From Tanypteryx hageni (Eukaryota > Arthropoda > Insecta > Odonata > Petaluridae): 64,000 nucleotides of DNA. Within the stretch, counting starts at the first letter, position 1, and the number at the start of each line of letters is the position of its first letter. Both the position numbers and the translations under genes were made by a program. The notes under the pieces are model-generated. The model was not told the origin of the DNA. It did not search any database and was given only the letters and a program-made list of their open reading frames with translations. The stretch lies in the NCBI GenBank assembly GCA_028673005.1, contig CM054115.1:192766370-192830369 (forward strand), read 5' to 3'. This document shows, piece after piece, positions 1 through 12,091 of this stretch.

Positions 1-655
1 AATACCTTTGAAATACATAGTTGCTGAAAAATTATAATCTTGATATTGTGGTAACCCTGTTTAGTCGACCAGGATAAAATATAATATTTTATTTATTTGT
101 TGTTATGATGATTATATGTACCATAATTGGCTAATAAACCTGAGGTATGTTCTCTAAAAATACGTGTAAACTAAATATTATTCCATTCAATATGGACTTC
201 AATATGGACATAGTAGAAAGGATTTCAACTAATTTTCGTATATTCTATTTGTACAACATGCCATAATGAAATCAAGATGTTTAAACAGAGAGTAACAGGG
301 CTATTACTGTAAAACGTAAAATAATAATATTTTTGCACATATTTCTAGAGAACTGACCACATGTTTTTTATCCAAGTATGTTTTATATAACCTTTGTGCA
401 AATAAATAACCAAAATATCATATTTTACCCGCGTCGACTAAACGGGGCTACCACAATATCTAGTTTAAATCTTTGTTTAGGTAGAAATTGGAAGGTAATG
501 GCTGAATGGATTTCAAAGAAATTTCGAATGTAGGGCGAGTATAGAATTGGATACCGAATAAAATTTTTTAGAACATATCAAAAACGAAGGGCTACCATAA
601 TATAATGTAAAATAATTTTCTGATTTCAAAGAAAATTTATTATTATGCCCGTGTG
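1..655. repeat. Dispersed AT-rich repeat R1, copy 1
   Basis: This stretch matches 15752-15936 and then 17007-17486 in the same order and orientation, with scattered substitutions. Copy 2 has about 1.07 kb between the two matching blocks, which copy 1 lacks. The window starts inside the repeat, so its true left end is not visible. No coding potential was recognised. An inverted-repeat pair lies inside it and is listed separately. Confidence 0.85.
42..460. repeat. Inverted-repeat (MITE-like) unit inside R1 copy 1
   Basis: A 28-nt arm at 42-69 (begins GATATTGTGGTA) is the reverse complement of 433-460 (ends TACCACAATATC), with 26 of 28 positions paired. The unit is 419 bp long. The same arms bound a 1484-bp version at 15795-17278. 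Short and long forms with the same ends are typical of a non-autonomous DNA transposon and its deletion derivative. The flanks of the two copies also match, so this is a nested part of a larger repeat and not two independent insertions. No transposase is visible in either form. Confidence 0.6.
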
Positions 656-795
656 TACCACTGCATGTTCTAACTTAGGGTTACCCAGCCTACTAGCATG
701 GATCTGCTGTTTATTGTTTCCAAGTATTTTTCGAGTATTGTACAAATATTTTCTTTATTGAAAAGAAAATTCAAGCCAAGGTTTAGTTATAATAT

Positions 796-912
796 TTTAT
801 TCAGTAACTCTTTACACAAATTGTCATTTTGTCATCATCATAATTTTTGAAACAATATATATATTGATATATTTTTTCTGTGTACAAATTCATTTTCTCT
901 GCTCCTCATATC
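796..912 (-). other. Candidate terminal exon with poly(A) signal
   Basis: Reading the minus strand, a strong splice acceptor (a run of T ending in CAG) lies just right of 912. The sequence to its left ends with an AATAAA signal at 796-801. In the phase left by the upstream 69-nt exons, this exon adds one codon and then a TGA stop, so it would be almost wholly 3' UTR. It is grouped with 1035-1103, 2569-2637 and 4609-4684. No protein family was recognised. The evidence is splice-site and phase consistency only. Confidence 0.3.
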
Positions 913-1034
913 CTGAAAAAAAAGGAAGTAAGTGATTAGATTGCTAAGTAAAGGATGTGAAAATGCTTAGTCTAATAGAAACAATATTATGATATTATAT
1001 AACGTGAAAAAGTGAAATAATTGAGGTTTTTTAC

Positions 1035-1103
1035 CGGTATACGCCATACACAGTTCCGCTCCTGGTTCTCTTCTCATTAACAATATCCGCAGAGTCTGGC
1101 ATT
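1035..1103 (-). other. Candidate 69-nt symmetric exon A
   Basis: On the minus strand this 69-nt block has an acceptor to its right (T-rich tract ending ACGTAG) and a donor to its left (CCG|GTAAAA). It is open in one phase, enters and leaves in phase 2, and encodes 23 basic-rich residues that include the stretch EKRTRSG. It is the same length and phase as 2569-2637 and identical to it at about half of positions by my hand count. That suggests two paralogous cassettes. No known family was recognised. Confidence 0.33.
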
Positions 1104-2568
1104 CTACGTAAAAAATAGAATCGCATCAAAATAATTTCTTATAATTTGGCCGTGCGATAAATGAAATAATCATAAACACATAAATACTTATTACTTGATC
1201 ATAAAGTGCTTTCGACTAATAAGCATTCCATCGTAAAAAACAGAAATTACACAGTGATACGCCGAGAGAGGGAAAGAAAAGAACATATGACACTATTTTA
1301 TTGGAACTTCATAATATAACAAGCAACAGATTCATCGCAAAAACAGAAAAGTATGTATATTATTAAATGAGGAAATTGGTTGGCGAGTTAAAAGAAAAGC
1401 AAAAATTTTAACTGCTGTAGTAATAATGGAACAATCTAAGAATGATATAATATTCAAGAGATTATTTTCTTGCTATTTTAGCAGATTTATCCCTATAATC
1501 ACAGTGGTTCATTAAAAAAAAAAATGGTGTTACACATATTTTAGGGTTCTTTACAAGTACTAAAAACCATTTCACTTCCACTTCCTAAAACTTAGTATGC
1601 CACGGGAAACATTGAACATTAAAAATTTTTATTGCATTAGTAACAAACTTAATTACAACTGATTATATTTGTAATTCAACTTCATGCGCTGATGGGAAAC
1701 ACTACATAGATACTCGATGGAGCGAAAGTATGATGGGGGTGATTCATTTTATATGGTAAAGTTTTCCTCAAACGGAGCATATTTAAAAAAGTTAAGAATA
1801 AAAATGCAGACGACATTTTCATGCATCAATTTTTGTTAAATTTTTGGGAGAGTGATTCTCTTGGGCGAATGCTTAATTATGTATAAAATGACTGACCAAC
1901 TTACTTAAATAGAAAATTGTAGATTGAAAACCAAAAAAATAACCGACATTTCCCCTTACATTAAAATATAGATTCAGGTGCTATGTGTATCTAACCGACG
2001 ACAGGTGTACGTATTGAGGGAGGGCAAGGGCATTTTGGAAGCCAAACGAATCGTCATACTACGACGATAATTTCCCAAAAATCGGCGTGAGGTGCTGGTT
2101 TTATTTCCTCTTGGGGGAGTCGGAACCCTTCACAAGAGTTGTATTATTTAACAAAGCAATATGTGTCATGGCAAAACTGAAGGACTTGAAATAAACTATT
2201 AGACTTTTAGGGATGAGACAGCTTTAATTTGTTTCAAATGATGCATTTTTCTTTTTATATAGCTACTTAAGAGTACATATACTTAGACAAATTTAGAAGT
2301 TTTACGGTCTATTATAATTATTAATGGATTTCATTTGCTACAGTCAAGTTGTTATCATACTGGTCATTTATTTGAGAACGGATAGCGTTTAATTGTGGCC
2401 CTTTAATTCTAGATTTAATATCGCATACTAGTGAATGTTGTCTAAACACGAACAATCAATAGAATTAAGAGAATTAGTATGGCCATGGGCGTAGTAAATA
2501 ATTGTATTATAATAGTTAATTTTAAATCCGGAAAATTACTGTAAAATAATAAAGTGAAATTTTATTAC
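1104..2568. other. Unannotated AT-rich DNA
   Basis: There is no convincing reading frame, RNA gene or element end here. If the flanking 69-nt blocks are exons, this is an intron of about 1.47 kb. Confidence 0.4.
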
Positions 2569-2637
2569 CGGTAGAGCGCCGCAATCCTTTTGCTCCGTGT
2601 CATTTTCCCTCTAATCATTCCTTTATGATGTGGATGT
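2569..2637 (-). other. Candidate 69-nt symmetric exon B
   Basis: This is the partner of 1035-1103. On the minus strand the acceptor (TTATTCTCTACGCAG) lies right of 2637 and the donor (CCG|GTAATA) left of 2569. The length is again exactly 69 nt with the same phase. The frame open through exon A is the only frame open through both blocks. The encoded peptide is short and basic and contains two in-frame ATG codons. It could be translated in a very small protein or belong to an untranslated spliced RNA. Confidence 0.33.
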
Positions 2638-4608
2638 CTGCGTAGAGAATAACCGGAAAAAGAATATTATTCACTTGTATTGAATATGTGGATAAAATAA
2701 TAACGCCAGATTTAAATTTTAAATTTTATTCCGGTTTTAAATTATTATACGATAGTTGAAATTTAGATTCATTGATCATTGTAGGGAGTCCATGAATTTA
2801 GTCTAAAAATTGTCGCTATGGAAACTACAGTCGTAGATCTTACAAAATAGTTCATTTAATTCCTTAGGCCGATCATCCATAGGAGCACTTGGATACTAAA
2901 ACCGTGATAATTGAGTCACCTTTTGTGTAATGTCTTCGTTTCCTATAAACCAAATCAATCCAGCTTTAGTCGAGCTAACCATTATCAATGGCGTGGTAAT
3001 CTAGGAGGTATTCAGGAAAACATTTGAATCCGTATTGTATTTAAACTCTCAATGCTTCGGCGGGCAATTCGTATTTCTCCATCACACTATTGTAATTGCA
3101 AAAGTACTGAATGACAAGATTCAAGATTGTGATTGCGGGTGGATCAAAGCACGACCTCATTTTAAGTGTCAAACTCTCGTCAAATAATTACGAAGAAAAA
3201 GTGGAATATTTGCGATTTCTTGCACAAACCGCAACGACGGACCTATTAGATGATAGATATAACGAAAAAGTTCCTTTAAATGGCCATTAGATAGAGCATA
3301 ACGCCCGCTCAAGTTCCAAATTGCTAATGTAGTTGGAGGGAACTATTTAGTTTAGTTTTTATCCAAGTGTATTTTAGAGTATTTACAAATTACAAATTCA
3401 TTGGATTGACATTAACGCTTCGTGCATTTGAAATTTCATATAATGATTCTAAGAACGTGGGTGGCCTCGTTTAATGACATTACTATCTATACCTTCTTGA
3501 CCCCAAATTTCAATACGAGTGAAAATTATAATCCTAAATGATCCATTTTATCGAGGTTTGCGTAGCGAATATGATTTTAACAAAATCCTCAATTTGCTGT
3601 CGAATGGATGGCCCCTTATCTGTACGATATATTACAATTGAAAGACATTCATCGCGATTATCCCAAACATGAACCTTTCGTCAAAAACGAATACGAAAGG
3701 AAATGCTACCTCAGATCGGAAATGAAATGAATATATTGCCTGCAATAGGAAAAAATTCATTTGTATCTCCAAGAAAAGAATTAATATTTCTGATGTAGAA
3801 TCCAATAATCTCCTATTATATTAATTTGCTAAATGCTAACATCAATCTTGCGTATTAAATAGATACAAATAGACGCGAAAATCAATATATGATAAGCGTT
3901 TGCATTTCCATTAAAAGAAACATGTCTTAAAGAAAATATCTCCTTCAATTCAAATCGCTTTTAGTAACGGTATTTCATGAGTTGAAAGAAGCTTTGAAAA
4001 ATTACAAATAATATCTTAACGTGGAATGGATATTTTATTTTAAAAAGAAGAGCTTGTGTGGTACCTCATTGTGGAATCCTCCTCACGTCCCATCAGCCAC
4101 GTCAAAACCACTAAAGAACTAAGTATAATATAATATATGAATGGGTCTAAGAATACATATTCCGCAATAGCCATGATTAATTCAATCTAACGCACAAATG
4201 CTGCTAACACTCAAGTTTACAAGGTTAGAACATCTATGGTTGCTAGGCAACAACTTCAGAGCGAGAGGCGAAAGAATCCCTATTATTGTTAGCAGAGTAA
4301 ATAGTTCCCGTCAACAATTTATATTTTAAACGATCTCGACATAAATAGCAATGTTCTTTTTCGTAAGTATTTTAAGTTTGAGACAATAATTGAAACCCGA
4401 ATTTTGTGAGAACAATTTGAAGAAAACCGATTTAACGAATTAAGGAGCGCATGACGCCGGAGTGGCGTGTTTGTCGCATCCGGGCGGACAGCGTGCCGCC
4501 ACTGACATTCTATAAATCACATGTGCAGCGACATATTAGATTCGATGAGAACTAAGACAAGCTTGCAATAAAAAATTCTCGCTCATGTATAGAACTGTAT
4601 TCTCTTAC
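2638..4608. other. Unannotated AT-rich DNA
   Basis: Nothing was recognised: many stops in all frames, and no long repeats or inverted ends. It would be intron if the 2569-2637 and 4609-4684 exon calls are right. Confidence 0.4.
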
Positions 4609-4684
4609 CTTGCATATGTATCTTGTAGTTTCACAACAAATGGTGAGATACGCCTAACCTATCGTTCACATACAGAGTTTTCTA
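4609..4684 (-). other. Candidate upstream exon of the same transcript
   Basis: On the minus strand, GCAAG|GTAAGA at 4609 is a near-consensus donor, and a T-rich tract ending TTTTACAG right of 4684 is a plausible acceptor. Joined to 2569-2637, the phase fits. In that frame an in-frame TAG precedes the last 50 nt, so this exon would be mostly 5' UTR or the acceptor is misplaced. Without transcript data this is a weak model. Confidence 0.22.
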
Positions 4685-5290
4685 CTGTAAAATTACAAAG
4701 AAATAATGCCATGGCGATATCACCATTGCATTGAGCAAAGAAAATATGTCATATTTCCAAAAAGACTTTTTTATATGCTTACGGAGCAGTAACGGAGCGA
4801 GAAAAACGGCTTTCATGATGAATGACTATATCGCTAAAATAACTTGGATACGACTCACACTCCGGATACACTTGCATCAACATCAGCTGCACAACGCCGC
4901 TCGCCAAAAGTCACCGGCTTATATGGAGTGCATAAATTGGGTAATCAGGGGCATTAGAAAGAAATGGATTGATTGGAATTGGAAGGAAGGATGATGGAAT
5001 TTGAAAACTTATACAGCAAAAGAATTCAATTTGATGTCGATACAAAAGTATATACAAAATTCCCTCGACGATTTATTCCTTTAAAAAATCTCTCAAATAA
5101 GCAAATCAATCCTTGCAATACATTGTAAGTGATGGAAAAAAACTGGAACCCGCGGATACGTCATTAGATACGGTGGAAATAAAAGGTCTTCGCTGAGCCT
5201 CCTGAGCTCACCTTGCCCGATTGTGTGACATATCGAAAATATATTCATTTTTTATAACCAGCTGCTTGAAAAATTTTTTCTTTCCGGTAG
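4685..5290. other. Unannotated DNA left of the hAT element
   Basis: One open frame at 4731-4994 (87 codons, non-ATG start) resembles nothing I know and has no domain features. No repeat or RNA gene was seen. It ends at the target-site duplication of the hAT element. Confidence 0.4.
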
Positions 5291-5298
5291 ATGTAGAT

Positions 5299-8200
5299 CA
5301 GGGGTTGCCAAAGTGGTCGGTACCGACTCCCTGTAGTCGGTACCTACTCTCAGGGGGTCGATGAGTGTTAAAGGGTCGTTACGGTGTCGGTGAGAAATAT
5401 ATTGGTCTTTAGGAGGCTTTTTAGAAATTTAAATATTCAACAGAAAATAACAGAATATAAAATTTCGCTAATAATTGTTGTTAAACACATATTTCTTGCT
5501 TTATCTTTGATATATTTTAATTAAGAATTATCTCGGATGACCGTTGAAAACCGTTAAGACACGTGATTTTGTTTGTTGAAACATAAGTTTACTAATGTTT
5601 TGTATAACAGATTTTTAGATTAATTACATTTTATGATATTTCATGTAAATTTTTATTAATTTGCAAAATCATATTCTGTATTTAATCGGTTCTTTCGTAA
5701 TTTTGTTTTCAAGTTTCGATTGTGCTTTATTTTACAATGTATCACTTCACTTAATTTATAATAGATTTCGCCTATAGGCAATTTTGTTTTCTAGGCATCC
5801 GAATCTGCAAGGGCATCTGAAAACGTCCTCTGACGACGTTCAGGGTACTGAAAAAATATTTTCAATCTTAAAACTTTAAAATTCCATCAAAAGCATAGTA
5901 TGTTCCTATCCTAAAGTTAAGTTAGTGTGGGAAATAGCACGAGAAGGTTAAATTCTGTTTGTCCAGGTAATTTTTGTTCAAGAATATTAGTTATGAATTT
6001 ATTGTATCGCTATTTTATTATTAACGCTAAGGTATTTATTTTATTGTTTTTATTATTGCAAATATTTTATTTTTAAACAGACCCCATAATTTCGACATAA
6101 TTTCTTGCTTGATCGTCGACCTAAAGGCATTGGACACACTGACGCAGGTGCGGTAACAATAAAAAAGTATTTTTAATATTATGTTAAAAGTATTTTTAAT
6201 ATTATTATAAAAGTATTTTATTATTATGGTAAAAGCAATTTTATTATTATGGTAGACGTATTTTTATTATTTTCAGATATCGTATTCTTATTAAACATAA
6301 CGGGTACATTTTACCCTAATGGCATTTGCAAAGAAAAAATGTCGACAATATTCACTGGAATACTTAAAATTTGGGTTCATTCCTTCCATAAGCAATGAAA
6401 CGCAACCTATGTGTCTTATGTGTGAGAGAGTATTCACCAACGACGCCATGAAGCCATCTAAAATGAAAGAACATCTAGAAAAAATGCATAAAGAAATGAA
6501 AATGAAGGATAAAAATCTTGACTACTTTAAGAAGCTCAAAGAAAAACTAGAGAATCGTACAAAACTAACTTCCTTCTTTAAATCTCCTGCTCAGGCTGAT
6601 GCTGAAAGTGGATTAAAAGCTTCTTATAATATATCGATGCTCAAGCCGGAAAACCTCATTCAATTGGCGAAGAAATCATTATTCCAGCTATAAAAGAAGT
6701 GATAGAGACAATAATGCAAAAAGGTTCCAGTGCTATTCTTAAGTCTTTATCACTAAGTTATAATACAGTGATAAGGCGAATAGACGAGTTATCTGAAGAC
6801 ATTGAAGAAACCATTACCAACGAACTTAAACATTATAAATTTTCAATTCAACTCGATGAATCAACTTTTGGAAGTAAAAATGTTCTTATGGCTTACGTAA
6901 TATATTTCAGCCAGTCAAAAAAGTCTTTTTGCAAAATATCTGAAAACAGACTCAAAAGGGGAGACTATATTTCGTTCTTTCGAAGAATACATGGAAAAAC
7001 ATAATATTCCAATGGAAAATATTTGTGCAGTTGCTACCGATGGAGCACCTGCCATGACAGGTCGGTATCGAGGATTTGCTTCCCTTCTGAAACAAAAAAT
7101 TCCTAATATACGCACTATTCCTTGTTTCCTTCATAGACAACATCTTATGGCAAAACAATTGAGTACTGAGTTGCACAATTCCTTAACAGTATGTGTAAAA
7201 GCAATCAATAAAATCAAAGCTAATCCATTATATTCACGGTTGTTTGCCAGGTTATGCGAAGAAAATGACGAGACAGCTAATCAACTACTATTGCACACTG
7301 AAGTCAGGTGGATCTCAAGGGGTCACTGTCTTCAAAGGCTTGTAGATTTGTACAGATCAACCATAGAGTTTTTGAAAGATATGGATCATTCTCTGTGTGG
7401 CGAGCTGCAGAAATGTAAAGTTCATTTGTTTTATCTGGCTGACCTATATTCAAAATTTAATGAGTCCCAAAATCGTTTGCGAGGTAAGGGTGTCAGTCTC
7501 ATTCAAGCTCGAACAGTCTTGCTTGGTTTTCAAAAGAAAATTGAGCTATTTAAATTGTCCTTATCAATGAGGGACTTCAAATATTTTGCAAATCTTCAGA
7601 AACTGGAAAATGAAGAAAATGAAAGTATTACTGACAATGTTTTGGTGATATTTGTTATCCATCTTAAAGAGTTAATCCATGATTTCAGCATTAGATTTGC
7701 AGACCTGCAAAATATGCAAATTTATGATTCGATTGTATCTCCTGTTGACTCCTATTTAAACCATAACAGCATATAAAACCAAGAAATTTTTGATGAACTT
7801 ATAGACATATCTGTTGATCTCGAAGCAAAAGCATTGTTCAAAAATAAGACTACTAATTAATTTTGGGCAAATGAAATAATTAATACTAGATATCCTAAAA
7901 TTTGTGCAACAGTACTATCTTTTATTTTAGCATTCCCCACTTCATATATGGTTGAAGCTGGATTTAACCATGCTAACACACTTATAATTAAGCAGCGAAA
8001 CATGTTGAACTTGGAAGAAAGAGGATATTTAAGATTAAAGCTTACAAATCATGAGCCCAATGTAAATGGTCTATTAAAAAAACACAGAGCCCACCCTTCA
8101 CACAAAAAATAAATTTTAGTTCAGAATAAAAATGTCATGCTACTTGATTAATTGTAAATGCTTTTTAAAATACATTTTAATCTGCACTACCGTAATTATT

Positions 8201-8326
8201 ACTATTCAAAAATCTTTCCAAAAATAGATTTAAAAAGTATTTAATATCAAAACTTTCACTGGGGGTCTCCGGATTTATATGGCATCATCAAAGGGGTCCT
8301 TGAGATAAAAAGTTTGGCAACCCCTG
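5299..8326 (+). mobile_element. hAT-superfamily DNA transposon (ZBED/Buster-like), degenerate
   Basis: The ends are perfect 14-bp terminal inverted repeats: CAGGGGTTGCCAAA at 5299-5312 and its reverse complement at 8313-8326. They are bounded by an exact 8-bp duplication, ATGTAGAT, at 5291-5298 and 8327-8334. TIRs starting CAGGGG with 8-bp duplications are the hAT hallmark. The 3028-bp element holds a broken transposase. Intact ends but a dead gene mean it could move only with a transposase supplied from elsewhere. The perfect duplication is notable given how damaged the gene is. Confidence 0.93.
6319..8109 (+). pseudogene. hAT transposase pseudogene, ZBED5/FAM200-like
   Basis: The N-terminal part (6319-6693) has a BED-type zinc-finger pattern: CLMC, then HLEKMH about 20 residues on. 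Next comes the RNase-H-like core, with LDEST near 6850 and ATDGAPAMTG near 7035, followed by CFLHR and WISRGH in the helical insertion. The C-terminal hAT dimerisation motif reads FPTSYMVEAGF near 7940. The frame is broken by shifts near 6663 and 6930 and by stops at 7774-7776 and 7858-7860, with the last stop at about 8109. These proteins cut and paste DNA in the nucleus. This copy cannot make a complete enzyme. The family relation is to ZBED5/FAM200-type domesticated hAT genes, but this is still a transposon because its TIRs are present. Confidence 0.88.
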
Positions 8327-8334
8327 ATGTAGAT

Positions 8335-8837
8335 AAATACGGTGTAGTATAAGTCATAAAATTTCAGCGTCCCAATGCATAATGCTATCGATAAATCGGA
8401 AAAAAGTCTCAAAGGCTCATCTTACACGGTCTAGGGTTACAGTTACCCAGGAAGGATCGTTCTTCTCTCGTGCTTTTGGTTCCCGTCTTTTGCTATAGGC
8501 TAATAAATTTCAATTTATATATATTGGTCGAAAATAGGTGCACACATATTTGCAACAGTTACTAAAAATTGAAGAGGTTAGATAATAATATTTATTTGCT
8601 ACTTGCTGTAAAATATTTTGCCAATTGGAAAAACCTTTTTATCAGGATGTAAGGAAAGACTGTCGATCGAGCGCTCAATAATAAAGTCTAATTTTTCTCA
8701 CTATACATTTTACTAGTAGATGGTGCTTCCATTCAGCAAGCATATCATCTCACCTTGACAAAACATTCATTTTTCGGAGGGATATTTCATCATTATAAAT
8801 ATTTTTTAATTCTAAAGATTTCACCTCCGCAGCGGTT
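8335..8837. other. Unannotated AT-rich DNA
   Basis: Spacer between the hAT element's TSD and the start of repeat R2. No open frame, RNA or repeat end was recognised. Confidence 0.4.
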
Positions 8838-11040
8838 TTCGTTTTTCCCTTATGTGAAAATAATCTATTAAAACAATACCCCAACTTTGCAATTTTACAA
8901 ACTTTAAACTATCTCTATTAGGGGGTACTAATGCTACACATTTATTCCAAATTTTAAAGTTGTAGCACCTCTACAAATGATATAATATTTTTCTAATTGT
9001 TTGAATTTTAAACCTTTTTAATGCCCACCGAAGTATATTTATGGAGAGATTCAAATGTTTATATGTACAATTGCACTAATCTGTATATAACCTGAATATT
9101 TCAGCTTCCTAGCTCATGCCGTAGTACCTAAACAGTTATCAATTTTTTTAAAGTTTAAGAGTTTTTAACCGCAACACAAATTAAAATATCAAAATTTCTA
9201 TAATCCCTATTACGTTTTTTTCCAAACCTACCACTAAAACATTTTCAGCTCCGTAGCACATTCGAAAAAACATTAACTTTTAAATTTTGTTAAAACAATT
9301 GCGAATTTTCAGCTGCCGCATTGTTGCCCTTTTTCAGAATTTTCGTTTTTTCTAGTCGGTTTAGCACAATATCCTACCTAAGAAAAAAATTGTGAATCTC
9401 CATCTCATCTGGAAATGCGAAAACAATAGTATACTCCTTTATGTTATATCCTCCTCCTCCTCTGTATGGAACGTCTATATATATTGATGATGTTAAATAG
9501 AGAGAATATTTAATGCAGTGATGACATAAATCAAATGATACAAAGTATTAGATGGTTCTTTTTTCACGTCTAAAATTTTATTGTGATAATTATATTGTTA
9601 ATGTTTTTTGTTTAATTCGCATCAACAAATGTCTAAAAGCCTTTACGCTGAACTCGCAAATTGTATTTTTAGGTGCGTTTCGCTTCCAACATAAGCGCCT
9701 ATTAACGTCGGTTTATCCGTCCGTCTGTAATTTCGTGCTCTCCTTCTACCTAACGGATTATTATGAAATTTGATACAAGGAATTACGGACAAAGTCAATA
9801 AGAAAAGCACCTAAAAGAATCACGTAAGTCAATCAGAGGTACCACTTTATTGGTGACAAAAAAGAAACTTCCCATTATGTCTCGTAAATATTTAGTCAAA
9901 TTAAAATTGTTTTCAAATAAACCTGTAGAACTAATAACGTAGAGTATTTATTTGCCTATACATTTTTATCGAAGTAGTGGCCGTTTTCAAGAAAATTTAA
10001 CAAGTATGTCGCAATTCGCTTTGAACATATTATAAGAAAACTTCAAGCATAGCAACCTAATTAATTACTACGTAAATAGTCTTATTGGTTACTGAAGTAA
10101 ATAAGATCTACAATAATTACAAAATACTTTATTTCTTTACGCGTGCATGGAAGATTTATAAACTAAAAAAACGTGTTATCTACAGCAAGGAAAAGAACAT
10201 AAACCTAAATATTACAACTACTGAACTCAAGTGGTATGTTTTAAATAATTTTCAATTGTTTGGTTGATTTAAACGCGTTAGAAATAAATCACATAATATA
10301 AATAGAATATTTCCCTGAAATAATTTCTGATATATCGTTTTGCATAGGTGATATGTTTATTGATGCACCAATTAATGGGGGAGATGAAATTTTTAATAGA
10401 GAAAGTTACAATCGTGTCGTGGCGTTATGACGTTTTATGGTGTTTGTTCGTTCAAATTATATCGTCTAGTTTCAAGTATTCCATCGCACGAAACGCGCCT
10501 ATTTTTGTTACACTGTAAATATTCCTGACATGTTTGAGAATGTTTCTCGGCAAGGAGATCATATTGTCGGATTTCAAAAATTAATCGTTTTCTAGTTTTC
10601 ATAACACAATTAAAAGAGGTACTTCTCAATTCGTTATTAGATATTTTCTTTAATATTAACAAAAAATTAAGAATTAAAATAAAATTTATGAAGAACCTGA
10701 TATATTAGTTCGATTAATTTGTGCATTAAGATTTAACTGCATATAAAAATTTAAATAAATATACAAATTATTTTAATCGTTGATCGTTGATCGTAGAATC
10801 CAACCAAGGCTAATTATAAGTTAGCGTGCAGGATTTGTGGCAGTTGTGAAAAGAAATTTTATTTTGAAGATTCAAGAAAGAATCCTGCACCGTATGCCTT
10901 TTAGCCTTGCCACCATTCAAGTTAATGCTTTGAGTATTTGAGGCTGTGAAAGGCTAAAAAAATGAGAATACAAAGTTGAAAGTTTCGGTGCAGGTAAAAG
11001 CTGGTTTATAAAGTTTAAAACATTATAACAGGTTGCAAGG
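8838..11040. repeat. Long repeat R2, copy 1 (uninterrupted)
   Basis: About 2.2 kb matches 56008-57920 and then 63725-64000 in direct orientation, at high identity by eye, with small indels. Copy 2 is split by the Gypsy element; here the AAAT at 10765-10768 marks the empty target. The small open frames inside (for example around 9552-9773) are not supported as genes. The right part enters a pogo/Tigger-like remnant, so R2 may be part of a larger mobile unit or a segmental duplication. Confidence 0.85.
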
Positions 11041-11590
11041 TGAATCTGCAAGTGCTGATGAAGATGCAAATGAAGACTTCGCGTAGAAACTAACAGAAAT
11101 CATTAAAGACTGGGCTGCTTTAAAAGAAGATGTTTTCACGAAACTACCTTGTACAGGAAAAAATAAATCCCTCGTTTAAAAGCAGAAAAGGATTGGCTAA
11201 CTCATTCACTTGATTTAAATTCTGATAGTCATAGAACACTCAAGGGTTATGTCAAAAGAAAACTTCTTGTTGATTAAGACCTTGTTTATCTCCAGGAGCA
11301 ATGGGAAGATGAAAGTAATAGCACAATTGAATAAAGTCCTTCACAAGACGCCACGACAACTAAGTGATGGATGAGGCCTTTAAAAATTTGGGGGCTGCAA
11401 TGACAATGTTCTAGAAAACGAATCCCAACATGAAAAGCAAAATCAAGACCAACAACATGATATCCAAAGCCTATATTTGCTACAAGGAAATTTACAAAGA
11501 GAAGAAGGGAGAAGCTAAAATAAATTCTTGGATGAATTCTGAAAAATCCATCAATGCCGCCCGAAGTTTCCCCAAAAGTAACTAATCTGT
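10880..11590 (+). pseudogene. pogo/Tigger-like transposase remnant
   Basis: Translated fragments in shifting frames resemble Tigger proteins. They are GAGKSWFIKFKTL (about 10988-11026), LQGESASADEDANEDF (about 11033-11083) and, near the end, SKAYICYKEIYKEKK (about 11464-11508). The last is like the C-terminal CYKEIYEEKK tail of Tigger transposases. The DDE core expected between them is largely missing, so this looks like an internally deleted copy. Several stops and shifts occur. The family call is by eye and moderate; the order of the three fragments supports it. Confidence 0.5.
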
Positions 11591-11734
11591 CCGACTAATT
11601 TACGGCAAAAATTACGAAAAAGAACTTTTAAACAGCACTTTTAAGTATATTACTGTACTTTATATATGACTGGTTGTTGAATAAACTTGCTCTTTGCATT
11701 TTAGGTCATTGGTCAGGAACATAATCCTCTATTC

Positions 11735-11936
11735 CAGGGTTTCTCAAGCTGTGTTCCGCGGGTTGGATCGAAGCGTTCCGGTACTTCTATCAAGGTAAAG
11801 TTTTTTTTATTTTTAATTTCAAAATAGATTGTTTATTATTTTATTTGTATTCTCTGGCCGAGTGTATTCTATTTGGCAGTACGCGTCAGATGTACTAGTG
11901 TTACTGAAATCGATAGTAGCGTTTGTTTTGTGTGTG

Positions 11937-12009
<73 letters not shown>

Positions 12010-12083
12010 GTATCTCTGGTGTTCCGCAGAAAAAATTTTGATATCAAGGTGTTCCGCGACTTGGAAAAGTTTGAGAAACACTT
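11735..12083. mobile_element. 349-bp hAT-like MITE
   Basis: The left end reads CAGGGTTTCTCAAGCT and the right end, reverse-complemented, reads AAGTGTTTCTCAAACT, so the arms are imperfect TIRs of hAT type. Flanks CTCTATTC (11727-11734) and CTCAATTC (12084-12091) form an 8-bp duplication with one mismatch. Subterminal GTGTTCCGCG motifs occur near both ends. No transposase is present. A (TA)33 run lies inside. Confidence 0.72.
11941..12006. repeat. (TA)33 microsatellite
   Basis: Thirty-three uninterrupted TA units lie within the MITE. The tyrosine/isoleucine-rich open frames on both strands here come from this tract. Confidence 0.97.
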
Positions 12084-12091
12084 CTCAATTC

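Noticed and set aside
4731..4994. 87-codon frame left of the hAT element
   Set aside because: Non-ATG start, no recognisable domain, in AT-rich spacer.
10085..10267. Small frame in R2 copy 1
   Set aside because: Not conserved as an open frame in copy 2.
11829..12081. Tyr/Ile-rich frames on both strands
   Set aside because: They are the (TA)33 microsatellite read as codons.
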